A stretch of 64,000 nucleotides of DNA from assembly GCF_001411555.2 (NCBI RefSeq), contig NC_049909.1:13760686-13824685 (forward strand), given 5' to 3'. The notes beneath the pieces were generated by a model, which did not search any database, was not told the origin of the DNA, and saw only the letters and a program-made list of their open reading frames with translations. Each line of letters opens with the position of its first letter. Within the stretch, counting starts at the first letter, position 1. This DNA is from Juglans regia. Its lineage: Eukaryota; Streptophyta; Magnoliopsida; Fagales; Juglandaceae. Below are positions 11,523 through 22,570 of the stretch, one piece after another. The translations under genes and the position numbers were made by a program.

Positions 11523-12668
11523 TTAATTTAAAAAAAAAAAAAAAAAAAAAAGGGAAAGAAAACACGAAGACGGACAGAAAAGGGGGGAATTTACATTTGA
11601 GAACGAAAATGATGTTTTAAGTTTCAGAAACAGAAAAAAATTCCAGAAAAGTTGCGAACAATCGTGGAAGAGAAAATATTGAGCTTGAAGCAGTAGATTT
11701 TTGGGTCTAGAAGAACCGCAGATGTCTTCGTTCGTGTTCGCGTGAACAGTTGTGAGATCTCTTCCATCTCTGTTATTCAGCTTCGTGTCTCCGTTGCTAG
11801 CTTCAAGTAAGACATCCCACAACGCAAGCTTCCTATATTCGTGACTTCATTTCTTCGTATGTGCTGTTTTTGTTGTCATTTTGGTGGTTAGAAACATCAA
11901 TAAGCATTTTTAGTTGTTAACTGCGTATGGCTCCAAAGCCAGAGTGTTCTTCGAGGTCGGCCAAAAAGTGTAGGAAGTAGGAAATAAATTTATTTGCACT
12001 GGTTATCTCTATTAATTTTGCCACATTGTTTGCATTTTATAGATGTTAGTATTTCATTTTGCTACTTGTTGTGTAGATAATGTGGTAGTGCAAAGGGTCT
12101 GTTTTTGTTGGCTTCTTGGTTGGCATTCTGTGTTTTTGTTGGCTTCTTGTGTAGATAATGGCACATTTGCCACAGCCAGCATGACATGAATGGTAATTAC
12201 TAATTCAAGAAAATCTAACAAAGATGTATTCATTTGAATGTAAATGTCCAAAACCATAAGTGTGCAAAATAAAAAACACAAAACGATGCTAGCTAGATGT
12301 TCATCTATCTATATCATAGTCTATTACCATAGACGATTTTTTGCATAATGCTTTATAAATTTTTTGCAAAATGCATTAGTGAGCTGATTTTGGGGTTTAG
12401 AGACTAGGTTGTTCAATCAAAACCATTTAATAGTTAAATTATTATGAAGTTTTCAAATGATATAGTCCATTCTTCAATTGTTTTTAAACAAATCAATTTC
12501 TTTTGCTAATAAATTTAATTCATTACACATGATAATTGTTTAAAAAAATATTTTTAAACAACTTGTTTGGATCATTTACACTGATTTTCATAAGAATGAT
12601 GAACATAATTTAGTGATTTTCTTCTTGTTCTTTCTTCAGGAGGTATGGTTTTCATTAGAATTGTTAGC
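11523..12668 (+). other. MULE 5' leader
   Basis: This contains an A-rich run (11529-11551) next to the terminal motif, then likely untranslated leader and a long first intron of the transposase transcript. No convincing coding frame is present. The minus-strand frame at 11523-11822 is low-complexity. Confidence 0.45.
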
Positions 12669-15600
12669 ATGGAAAAAGGAGAAGACCACTCAGTTGGGCT
12701 AACACCAAGTAGCTCAAATTCTCTAAGCACGGTATGTGATAGTATTTTAAAGATTTGTTGGAATGTGCTTACATTGATGTTTATTGGTTGCAACTCTCAT
12801 TATTATTTTTTATGTTAGGACATTCCAACAACTGCTCCAAGCCTATCAAATTATATGCACGTTTGGCCTGGACCAATGCCTGCATGGTCACCGGCCTTTA
12901 TGCCATATCCAGATGGCAACTAATATCCAATCAACATTCAGGTGGTGATGCAACTTTGGTAGTATTTTTTTTTAATAAATATGTTTATTAATCATAAAGT
13001 TTAATTGTGTTAATTTTTGTGATTTATGCAGAATACTGGTTACAAATTTCAATATGGGATGAGACCTCCCATTCCTCTTATTACTACTAGCTCCGCAACG
13101 AGCTCAAGAGTTCATACAGAGGATCCACCCAATTGTAAGGAAACTGAAAAACCTGATACATCCTCTAGACTTAACGAGGAGAGTAAAGAGGATACCTTTG
13201 TTTCACGAGATACCGAGGATGGTAGTGCCGGGACACCTGAGTGTGTCGAAATGGATGGTGGTGATACGATTGAGGAGCCAAAGTCAGGGATGGAATTTAA
13301 TTCTTTTGAAGAGTTATTGACCTATAATAAGCAATATGGTAAGAAATACGGCTTTGGGGTAATGACAAAAAGGAGTGAAAAGGCCGAGGATGGGACTATT
13401 AGATATGTCACCCTAGCGTGTGCCCGCGGTGGGAAAGCCCGAAATAGAACGTTGAATGTCGTCAAACCACGTCCGACAGGAAAGACGGAATGTAAGGCAA
13501 AGATTAATGCCTTAAAAGTTGAGGGAAAGGTACGGTTGACAACATGTCATAATATACATAATCACGGCCTCAGTCCACAGAAATCCCGGTTCTTTCGTTG
13601 TAATAGAGAAGTCAGCGAGACTGTAAAAAGAGTTCTAGATACAAATGACCTAGCTGGGATTCGAATGAATAAGAGCTTTGGGAGTCTTGTCGTTGGCGCC
13701 GGTGGATTCGAGAATCTCCCGTTTTTGGAAAAGGATTGTCGTAATTATATGGACAAGGCAAGACATCTGCGACTTGGGAAAGGTGGCGCTGGAGCGCTTC
13801 AAGATTATTTTTTAAGGATGCAGTACAAAAATCCCGGGTTCTTTGCATTGATGGACTTAGATAATGAGGGGAGATTGAAGAATGTCTTCTGGGCGGACCC
13901 CCGTAGTAGGGCAGCATATCAGTATTTCGGTGATGTGGTGACATTTGACACTACGTATCTGACCAATAGATACGGTATGCCCTTCGCACCATTTGTTGGT
14001 GTAAACCACCATGGCCAGTCAATTTTGTTGGGAGCAGGATTGATATCTAGTGAGGATACCGAGACATTTGTATGGTTATTCCAGACATGGTTGAAATGTA
14101 TGGACGGTATAACTCCAAGAGCCATAATCACAGATCAAGACAGAGCGATAAAAAATGCCATTGCCATTGTATTCCCAGAAAGCCGACATCGATTCTGTTT
14201 GTGGCATATACTGAAGAAAGTACCCGAAAAGCTTGGCTCTCATAGTACGTACAAAAGTGGCATGAAAACTGCTTTGATGAAGTGTGTGTATGACACTCAA
14301 AGTGTTGAAGAGTTTGAAAAATGTTGGGAGCAGCTAATCACCACGTACAACTTGCATGAAAATGTCTGGCTACGAAGTTTATATGATGAGCGTGAGCATT
14401 GGGTACCGGCATTCTTGAGGGACGTCTTTTGGGCTAGAATGAGTACTACGCAGCGGAGCGAGAGCATGAATGCATTTTTTGACGGTTATGTTCATGCGAA
14501 GACAAATTTGAAAGAATTTGTCGACCAGTTTGATAATGCTCTGAAAAAGAAAATTGAGAATGAAACTGCTGCAGACTTCCATTCATTTAGTGTCTCCATT
14601 CCCTGTATATCTCGATCCCCAATTGAGAAGAAATTTCAAGATCTGTACACGAATGCTAAATTCAGGGAACTTCAACAACAAATTACCGGTATTATTGATA
14701 TGGATCCAAAGTTATTTAAGCATGATGGTACAATAAAGACATATCATGTAGATGATGAAGTTCGTGTGGAAGAGTTCACAAAACCGATTACACACTATGT
14801 GGACTTTAGTGAGGAAGATGCAACTGCAAAGTGTTCATGTGGGTTGTTTCAAATGAGGGGGATATTGTGTAGACACATTTTGGCCGTATTCAAATGTAAT
14901 GGGATTAAGTCTGTGCCGGATACATACATTTTAGATCGATGGCGGAAAGACATCAAAATGAGGTACACATTGATCCATAGCAGTTATGACGTAGGGGATC
15001 ATCGGGCAGATGCTAATAGATATTCAAGTCTATTGAATATCTGTTATCAGATGATTACTCATGCTGCGGGTTCAAGTCGGCATACTGAGGATGCAACTAC
15101 AAAATTGTATGCAATGATTGAGTTATATCGTGCCAACCAAGAACCCCCATCGATAACCCTCCCTGGTGCGAATGTTGGCTGTACGACTGCTGATACAACT
15201 ACAGTTGGAAGTTCAAAGCAAGTACTAAGTCCGAAAGTTGTGAGAGGAAAAGGCAGACCCCCATCTCTAAGAAGAGCATCAAGGATGGAGAAAGGCATGA
15301 GGAAAATTAAAGCAAAGACGAAGAGAGCACCAGTTAAGGGGAAACGCAAACAGGTGCATATTGTAAATATTTTAAATTTTAGATACCATTCAATGCAAAT
15401 ATGAAAAATATGCTAAATGATATTTGTGACTTGTTAATTAGCGAGATGGAGGAGATACAGCAGTCGTGGACACTTGCAGGAGGTTATTTCACCCTTCAGA
15501 GATGGACACTCCCAATGTTGAACAAGTACAGGCCCGAGAAACAGTGATTGGTAGTCAAGAAAGTGTAAGCGGGTCTCTTGTGTTGTCTCAATTTTAATAG

Positions 15601-15720
15601 TATTATCCATATCACAACGCCATACCAATGGTTGGTGTTTACTATTTACAGATGCAATTTGGGTTAGATGGATCGCAACCGGGAGAATTTGGGTTGAGTG
15701 AATCACAACCGATGCAATGA
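12669..15720 (+). CDS. FAR1/FRS-type MULE transposase, five exons, one premature stop
   Basis: My exon model is 12669-12731, 12819-12941, 13032-15353, 15442-15564 and 15652-15720. All junctions are GT-AG in phase 0, giving 899 codons plus stop. The domains are a FAR1 DNA-binding zinc finger (from FNSFEELLTYNKQYG, with LACA, TECK and HNIHNH as ligands), an RNase H-fold DDE transposase core (TFDTTY with D at about 368, ITDQDRA with D at about 430, TTQRSESMN with E at about 539, CLWH between), and a SWIM zinc finger (CSCGLFQMRGILCRH, about 663-677). A basic region with RGKGRPPSLRR follows. Exon 2 has an in-frame TAA at 12921-12923 where the flanking residues PDGN..YPINIQ suggest a lost Tyr codon. 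Translation from the later ATG at 13026 could still yield the whole catalytic protein. It could instead be a domesticated FRS-like gene, but the MULE context favours a transposase. Confidence 0.85.
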
Positions 15721-16079
15721 TTTGATACATTGAGTATGTTATTAATAGTGTTATCATGTTGTTACAATTGATATTTTTAGTTCACATTTTCTGCACACTG
15801 ACATGATTTATATTGTATGTTTTGTAGGGTTTCAATACTTGGTGACGACATTTTGTGGAGCTTTGAGATGTTTGAAACTGTTATTTACTATGGAGCTTTG
15901 GAAACTGTTATTTTTTAGAGCTGTGGCAGTTTGTTATTTACCATGATCTATGTTGTATGTTCATAACAGTGTACTAAATTACAGTAAGAGTGTCATCATG
16001 TATTGATCTTTTTAAAACTACATTCTGTGTAATACAGTTCAGTTAATGGCATTTTGTGTCATCATTTTGTGTTTGAAAC
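15721..16079 (+). other. 3' region of the transposase gene
   Basis: Probable 3' UTR after the TGA at 15718-15720. It contains repeated 'GTTTGAAACTGTTATT' phrases leading into the tandem repeat that follows. No gene is seen. Confidence 0.4.
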
Positions 16080-16980
16080 TGTTTTGTTTTAATACAAACT
16101 GCTATTAAGAAACCGCTACTTGAATACATCATCCATACCAATCTCAAACACAAACTGCACACTAGTACTTGAATACAAACTGCATTACAAATTCACCAAT
16201 TTGATATTGTTCACAAACTGCTTTACAAACTCAGAAACTGCATTACATCCCATTTTACAAACTGCTTACATGCATTACATCCCAGAAACAGCTTACTGCA
16301 TTACACTAGTACTGTTCACATACTGCATTTGGGTTCACTGCCTGCTCATTACAAACTGTTTTAAAATGAGCCCGAAATAGAAATTGTTCTGTTCTGTTTT
16401 ACAAACTGCATTTGGGTTCACTGCCTGCTCATTACAAACTGTTTTACAATGTGCTAAAATGCTGAAATTGTTCTGTTCTGTTTTACAAACTGCTTATCAA
16501 CAACCAATATACAAACATACACAAAACAGTTTTACAAACTGTCCAATACAAACTGTTTCACAATCTGTTTCACAATCTGCTCAAGTCCAACCTAATCTGT
16601 TTTACAAGTACATACACAAAACAGTTTTACAAACTGTCCAATACAAACTGTTTCACAATCTGTTTCACAATCTGCTCAAGTCCAACCTAAACTGTTTTAC
16701 AAACTGCTTATGAAAAATATCCATACAAACAGAAAGTTTCCATTACAAACTGCTTCACAACAAAGTTATATCCATACAAACTGTTTTACAAACTATTTCA
16801 AGATCCATACAAACTGCTCATACATGAACCCAAAATATATTACATCACTGTTTTACAAACTCAGAAACTGTACATAATAGCAGTTTTACAATCTGCTCAA
16901 GATCGAACTGTACATAATAGCAGTTTTACAATCTCAAACTGTACATAATAGCAGTTTTACAATCTACTCAATATCCATAC
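16080..16980. repeat. Degenerate ACAAACTG tandem repeat
   Basis: About 900 bases are built from variants of TTTTACAAACTGCTT. Longer units are duplicated, for example a unit starting near 16505 that recurs near 16613 (period about 108) and a GTACATAATAGCAGTTTT unit repeated three times at 16872-16960. The open frames across it are repeat translations, not genes. It lies between the two convergent genes of the MULE. Confidence 0.8.
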
Positions 16981-17057
16981 ATCAACTACATAGTCCAAAA
17001 GTAAATACCAAAACCCCAATACAATTCCTGGAACTACTACCACTATCTAGGAATTAC

Positions 17058-17604
17058 TTAGACACTACCAACAAACAACAAAAATGCAACTAGAAATGCA
17101 AAAGCCCAATAAGCCCGAAGTAGTTTGCGTGAACGCCTTATTTCAGCTTCTTGTTCCCGAAGCACCAACTCCTTCTTCATAACCTCAATCTCCCTCTTGT
17201 GGACATCCTCGATTTTCTTCTCTAGCTCTTTCTCCTTCATTACAAATTCATTGGTGCTTTCTCGAAGATCCATACCATTCTCTTCATTAATATCTGCCCA
17301 CTTGAAAAACCTACAGTATGGTAATCCCTGCAAATTAAGAAGATATATAACAAATGTTAGATGTTTTAATATTAATCATTATATAACAGATGTTAGATGC
17401 TAAAACTTATTAATGATTACATGAATAAGTTTTATGTACAAATTATGTAGTTACCTTAGTGTTGTACTTTGGACACCCTAAGAAGGGTCGTCCTGGATTC
17501 TTTGCAGTACGAGCCAGTCTTAGTGTGGCTGGCTCCTCACAAAAACAGAATGGTATGCCCAAAGCACGTTTACCAAAAGAAGATGAAGATATTGATGATG
17601 ACAT
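17058..17604 (-). CDS. GRF zinc-finger, coiled-coil, membrane-anchored protein (At4g04775-like)
   Basis: There are two exons, 17604-17455 and 17327-17058, with a GT-AG intron in phase 0, encoding 139 residues. Residues 20-62 form a GRF-type zinc finger with Cys20, Cys22, Cys44 and Cys55 (FCFCEEP, GCPKY, LPYCRFFKWAD). Residues about 70-112 are a charged heptad-like coiled coil (MKEKELEKKIEDVHKREIE). Residues about 115-138 are a hydrophobic C-terminal tail (AYWAFAFLVAFLLFVGSV), likely a tail anchor. GRF fingers bind single-stranded nucleic acid in better-studied proteins; this small plant family has no role I can state. The gene converges on the transposase and lies inside the same proposed MULE. 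It may be a passenger or an accessory gene. The frame is intact. Confidence 0.8.
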
Positions 17605-17989
17605 CCCAATATGGCAGTAATTTCAACAGTACAGAAAATTCAACTGTCGGGATGGAATTAGTTGAATTATTCAGATACACTTGAACATTTTAATATGGAA
17701 GTAATCATCCCAATAACAATAACAGTAACAGTAGCAGTATCCAGCACTTTAACAGTTTTAATGTGGAAGTAAGATTCCCAATTAGTGATGCTCTGTGAAG
17801 TTTAAAGAATGCTATGACAATTGAAAGGGTGCCTCATTTTAAAAATAGTTGATAGTCTAATAATTCTCAAGTGAGAAATTGAGAACTAAACCCTGCTTAT
17901 TCAGTTCTAAAAACAGTATATCATGCCAAGTGTATATCAAAATTACATTAATAATAATAATGATGATGATGTATATTAATAACAGTACA
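17605..17989. other. Upstream region of the GRF gene
   Basis: AT-rich sequence that probably holds the promoter of the minus-strand GRF gene. No distinct TATA box stands out. It merges into the minisatellite at about 17990. Confidence 0.35.
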
Positions 17990-19262
17990 TACACCCTTTT
18001 AAATACAAATATACATGAGTAACAGTAACAATTTAATTCACAAGAGTACTAAATACAGAAGAGTAATAGTAACAGTTGCATACACAAGAGTATTAAATAC
18101 ACAAGAGTTAACAATTTAATACACGAGTACTAAATACACAAGAGTAAATACAAGACTAACATTAACAGTAACAGTTTAATACACGAGTATTAAATACACA
18201 AGAGTTAACAATTTAATACACAAGAGTACTAAATACACAAGAGTAAATACAAGACTAACAGTAACAGTAACAGTTTAAAACACAAGAGTAAATACACGAG
18301 TAACAGTAACAATTTAATACACAAGAGTACTAAATACAGAAGAGTAATAGTAACAGTTGCATACACAAGAGTATTAAATACACAAGAGTTAACAATTTAA
18401 TACACGAGTACTAAATACACAAGAGTAAATACAAGACTAACATTAACAGTAACAGTTTAATACACGAGTATTAAATACACAAGAGTTAACAATTTAATAC
18501 ACAAGAGTACTAAATACACAAGAGTAAATACAAGACTAACAGTAACAGTAACAGTTTAAAACACAAGAGTAAATACACGAGTAACAGTAACAATTTAATA
18601 CACAAGAGTACTAAATACAGAAGAGTGATCCACCCAGTTTGATACACAAGAGTATTAAATACACAAGAGTTAACAGTTTGATACACAAGAGTATTAAATA
18701 CACAAGAGTTAACAGTTTAATACACAAGAGTACTAAATACACAAAAGTAAATACAAGACTAACAGTAACAGTAACAGTTTCATACACAAGAGTAAATACA
18801 TGAGTAACAGTAACAATTTAATACACAAGTACTAAAGACACAAGAGTAATAGTAACAGTTTAATACACAAGAGTATTAAATACACAAGAGTTAACAGTTT
18901 AATACACAAGAGTATTAAATACACAAGAGTTAACAATTTAATACACAAGAGTACTAAATACACAAGAGTAAATACAAGACTAACATTAACAGTAACAGTT
19001 TACTACACAAGAGTATTAAATACACAAGAGTATTAAATACACAAGAGTTAATAGTTTAATACACAAGAGTATTAAATACGCAAGAGTTAACAATTTAATA
19101 CACAAGAGTACTAAATACACAAGAGTAAATACACGGCTAACAGTAACAGTTTAATACATAAGAGTACTAAATACACGAGTTAATATACAAGAGTACTAAA
19201 TACACAAGAGAACTAAATACAGAAGAATAAATACACGAGTATGTGATTTGAATAATACACGA
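17990..19262. repeat. AACACAAGAGTA minisatellite with 281-bp higher-order units
   Basis: About 1.27 kb is built from variants of ATACACAAGAGTACTAA and TAACAGTAACAGTTTAA. A higher-order unit of 281 bp is visible: the phrase TAACAGTAACAATTTAA starts at 18020, 18301 and 18582. The rest is shorter irregular repeats. It lies inside the MULE between the GRF gene and the 3' terminal region. Confidence 0.85.
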
Positions 19263-19424
19263 GTATGTATTACAGTTCTAAATGTAAAATGTATGATAAA
19301 TAATTATTGACTTCCAAACATTTGGAAAGTAAAAGCAAAGCACAAAAAAATGAGAAAACTAACGACATTTTTGTAGTGAGGATACTTTGAAACTCGGCCC
19401 GATCGATGATTAGAACAAATTTTG

Positions 19425-19570
19425 TTGGGGTTAGGGTTAGGGTTAGGGTTTCGGGGCTTGATAACCAAAAAAATTTAGGGTTAAGGTTAGGGTTAGGATT
19501 AGGGTTAGGGTTAAGGTTAGGGTTAGGGTTTCGGGGCTTGATAACCAAACAAATTTAGGGTTAGGGTTTC
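19425..19570. repeat. TTAGGG-like repeats, locally duplicated
   Basis: Two short runs of (GGTTAG)n are each followed by GGTTTCGGGGCTTGATAACC. A block of about 78 bases is therefore present twice. The hexamer differs from the usual plant telomere heptamer TTTAGGG, and the runs are short and imperfect, so an interstitial telomere is unlikely. Confidence 0.6.
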
Positions 19571-20082
19571 GGGGGAAGGGGATTTCAGATTTGGGTTTCT
19601 GGGAAGGAGGGTTCGTGGAGAAGACGAAAAAGAAGACAGAGAAGACAAAGGGGATGTGGCTCTGTGTCTTCGTGGAGAAGATTTCATAGAAGGAGACTTG
19701 GAAGTCTTCGCCTTCGCTGGTTCGAAACCTTCTAAGGGTTTGTGGGCTCGAAGGAGACCACGAAGAATGACTGTGGAGAAGGCGAAGATTTTGTATGCAA
19801 CGGCTAAGCTAAACGGCCAGTTCGTGGAGGAGTATAGGGCTTCGTGGAGGACGATGGGGCTTCACGGAGAAGAGGAAGAAGAAGACAGAGCGAAGGGTTG
19901 GGTCTCGTGGGGATGGACGAAATGGGAAAGAAGGTGAAGTGACCCCTTCTGTATTCGAGGTCTGTGCGCTAAACGAAGCCGTTTTCAAAAGCCGCTGAGT
20001 AACGACGCCGTTCCAATAATTGCCACGTCGGACCCGATTCCGCGAGGGTTCCCCCGCGCGGTTGTGAGTAGCATTTTTGTAG
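19571..20082. other. 3' subterminal region of the FAR1-type MULE
   Basis: A G+C-rich, purine-rich stretch (GAAGAC-, GGAGAAG-rich). The open frame at 19656-19937 is low-complexity and has no recognisable domain. The end contains a CCACGTCGGAC motif and GTAGCATTTTTG, shared with the other MULE ends in this window. Confidence 0.5.
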
Positions 20083-20648
20083 AAATAATGATGTTCTTTA
20101 TTCTCCAGCTATACAAATTTCAAAATCCACAAATTTTCTATTATCCATTGCAAAAGGGATTAAATTATAAATGACGATTGCGATATCCCTAACCACGACA
20201 GATTCACTGATCCAATCCAACGAATGTAAACCCCTAAACCTAACTAACCCCAGAAACAACCACAAACAAAGAAAACTTCCCTTTCTTGGTCTATCGGTAA
20301 TCTACGAACCCTCTATCTTGAGATCAAAATCTCCGAAGGAAATCAAGAAAATTTCAGGGAAAAGAAAGAATTACGAAAGAAACCTTAACTGGTTAAGAAG
20401 AAACTTCCTGATCAACAGGAAAACACCAATCGAAACTTACGAAAGAAACCTTATCTGTTGATCAAAACCCTAGATCAACAGGAAAACACCAATCGAAGCT
20501 CAAGAAATTGTACGAACCGTACAAGACAATGCGAGAAAACGATATAAACCCTAGAAAAGCTTTGGTAGAATCCAATTCAAAACCTGGATCTCTCGATAGA
20601 GCCGTCGAAAATAAGTAGGACTCCAAACCCTAGTCTCAATTTCTCAAA
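20083..20648 (-). other. Probable 5' UTR/intron of the GTE-like gene
   Basis: Read on the minus strand this has the look of a plant leader: several CTAGGGTTT motifs, pyrimidine-rich blocks and no long open frame. A unit of about 62 bases around CGATTGGTGTTTTCCTGTTG (minus-strand sense) is duplicated in tandem at about 20395-20505. It is contiguous with the promoter-like block at 22062-22170 once the Pack-MULE is removed. It also joins 11460 once the FAR1-type MULE is removed. Confidence 0.45.
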
Positions 20649-22052
20649 GAGAAACTCTATAGGCAACCGGCCTGCTACCCCGCCGCGGCATCGCAGCTGA
20701 TGTGGCGTTATTTTAAAAAAAAATAAAATAAAAACAGTTCTCGAAATCCCATCCCCACGAACACAGCAGCTCTTCGTCTTTGACCCATCGAAACACCCAT
20801 CCACACAAACACAGAAGCCATCGTCCTCTCCCCATTGTCTTCGTCTCCTCCCAAGTGACCCTCATCCCATTGTCTTCAAGAGCAGAACTGGTTGAATAGG
20901 GGCAGAACTGGGCAGTTGAAGCTCATCAATAAGAATTAACTTAGCTTAATGTGCTACTATGGACTGGGCAGTTGAACAGGACCACTCCTTTTCACCGTAC
21001 AGAGCCATGTCTACACAAATCAACGTAAACAAAGAAATTAAACAAAAATGAAAATAGAAAGAGAAATACACAATCATTCAAGTTATGATTCAGCGACTTC
21101 CTTTCCAACCCATATGTAATATATATTTTATTTTTTGGAGAAGAAAGTTTATAATATTATCTCAAATTAAAACGAATAAACTGGTGTAAAGTTTAAAACT
21201 CATCCGTGAAATTCGCGGCATTTCTGAAGAAAGCGAAGCAAATTCTTTTAAAATCCAGCAAACCGGTTTACCCAAACCGAAAACTAAATACAATTCTTCC
21301 GTGGTTGGATTGGGAAATTCACCAGAAGGAAGAAGAAAGGTTACCCTGTTTTCTCGATTTCAGAAACTGAAAAGGGGGAAACCAGAACCCCATAGTTTTA
21401 GAAAGAAACTAAACAACCCAAAGCAAATTTAAGTGATATTAAGCTGACCCCAATTCGCAAAAGTGGACCGCAAATCAAAATCCAATAACACATGATCTTC
21501 TGTAATGAGTAAAAAGAGAAAGTAGGAAATTAAGGATTTTACCTGGGAGCTGCCATGGATCGAACTTGTAGAGGTCAATCTCCCTAATAATAGGAACAGC
21601 AAGAGGCAGCGACGCGCATTTCCTACACAAATAATGATTTACCAACTCCTCGTCGGTGGGGTGAAATCTCAACCCTGGTGGTAACTGTAGCTCACTCGTC
21701 ATTCACCAAAGTCCCTTCTCTTGTTTCTTTTTCTTCTGGGAGAAGAAATTAATATCTCTAAGCTTTTTCCCCTCTCTCCCTCTCTCCTTCTCAAGTTTTC
21801 TTTGTGGGTTCTTTTTCTTCTGGATAACTAGCAATTGCAGAGCTAAGTCGAGGAAGCTGTGGCTTTCTTGAATTCGAAAAAGTAATCGTGGGGATGGAGG
21901 AAGAAGAAGATGGTGAAACTGTGGATTGGAAATGGGGTGGAGACCAGAGCCCTTCTGTTTTCAGTTTTTGCGAAACGAGGTCGTTTCCATTTTAGCCACA
22001 TCGGATGCGATGTCGCGGCGAGGACACAAGCCGGTTGTCCGTAGCATTTCTG
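20649..22052. mobile_element. Pack-MULE carrying a NAC gene fragment
   Basis: This 1404-bp element is bounded by a perfect 9-bp duplication TTTCTCAAA (20640-20648 and 22053-22061). The terminal inverted repeats run for about 65 bases. The left end has AGGCAACCGGCCTG and GCCGCGGCATCGCA, then GATGTGGC. The reverse complement of the right end has CGGACAACCGGCTTG and GCCGCGACATCGCA, then GATGTGGC. Inside is the 5' end of a NAC transcription factor gene with its intron. There is no transposase, so this is a non-autonomous, gene-capturing MULE. Confidence 0.9.
20981..21702 (-). pseudogene. Captured 5' fragment of a NAC transcription factor (ATAF/NAP-like)
   Basis: Exon 1 is 21702-21543. It encodes [15 protein letters not shown], then [16 protein letters not shown] and [15 protein letters not shown], which is NAC subdomain A and part of B. 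The donor is CCAG|GTAAAA. After an intron of about 530 bases, an acceptor at 21012-21011 opens exon 2 with MALYGEKEW (21010 to about 20982). Homology then stops, before the WYFFSPRDRKYP region of subdomain C. The fragment lacks the rest of the NAC domain and the whole activation region, so it cannot make a normal factor. The retained intron shows capture from genomic DNA, not from mRNA. Confidence 0.88.
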
Positions 22053-22061
22053 TTTCTCAAA

Positions 22062-22170
22062 ACCCCTTCGCTGACGTCCACAGCGAGCGAGACACAGATA
22101 CAGAGAGAAACATGCGAAGCACTAAAAGCCTAAGATCGCTAGGCTAGTCGCTCCCCTACTTATAGGCCCG
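22062..22170 (-). promoter_or_regulatory. Probable core promoter and transcription start of the split GTE-like gene
   Basis: The minus strand has TATAAGTA (22164-22157) in a G+C-rich context, followed by a CT-rich leader (TTTCTCTCTGTATCTGTGTC). The Pack-MULE target duplication lies about 95-105 bases downstream of the TATA motif, so the insertion fell in the first exon. Assignment to the GTE-like exon at 11.2 kb rests on contiguity after removing the two insertions. Confidence 0.45.
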
Positions 22171-22570
22171 CGCGCCGCAATTGGTTTAATCTCAGCCGCT
22201 CATTCTCCAGTTGAAGATATTTGACAGTCATAATCCAAACATAGCGGCGTGCGTACGATTCAGATCAGACGGGCCATGATGCTTTTCGGTCGTGCTCTTT
22301 GTATCCTGGAAATTATCTTTGGCGAATTGAGGATTCTAGAGGCACGCTTGAGAGTAATAGAAGTCTTGTACTCGCCGATTTATGGGACATCGCGTGCTTC
22401 GTACTTCAAAGGCGACACGTTTCGTGCTAAATTAGGCGAGGCGAGTATATAAAATCTTTTTGTTCAGAAAGTTGTCTGGGATTAGCCGACGACGTGTATG
22501 TCTTGACTTTTCTACGCCAAGTGACGCGGCAACGGGACCCACATTTGTAGCCGGTTCATAAATATCATTA
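22171..22570. other. Upstream flank of the promoter-like block
   Basis: No gene is seen. From 22501 the sequence matches the segment starting at 27952 and marks the left limit of the second duplicated block. Confidence 0.45.

Larger units (their letters stand above)
11469..20082 (+). mobile_element. FAR1-type Mutator-like element, 8.6 kb
   Basis: The proposed element runs from CCTCAAAACAATTCTATGG to GTAGCATTTTTGTAG. Flanking 9-mers AAAAAATGA (11460-11468) and AAATAATGA (20083-20091) differ at one base. The terminal inverted repeats are weak: CCTCAAAA versus CTACAAAA, then CTATGG versus CTACTC. Both subterminal regions carry a GTGGCAATTAT motif next to a GCCACGTC-like motif, as do the Pack-MULE at 20649 and the MULE at 28071. 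Inside are a FAR1-type transposase (plus strand), a GRF zinc-finger protein (minus strand), two large tandem-repeat fields and a TTAGGG-like run. The contents make a MULE near certain. The exact ends are an inference. Confidence 0.65.

Noticed and set aside
13612..15349. Minus-strand frames across the transposase
   Set aside because: Shadows of the long plus-strand transposase exon; no domain.
16120..16713. Two plus-strand frames of 86 and 109 residues
   Set aside because: They translate the ACAAACTG tandem repeat; the repetitive peptide (FTNCF, LFCSVLQTA) comes from the DNA repeat.
19270..19548. Minus-strand frame with NPNPNLNPN repeats
   Set aside because: It is the translation of the TTAGGG-like run, not a protein gene.
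19425..19570. Interstitial telomere
   Set aside because: The unit is TTAGGG, not the plant TTTAGGG, the runs are short and interrupted, and the block is locally duplicated inside a MULE.
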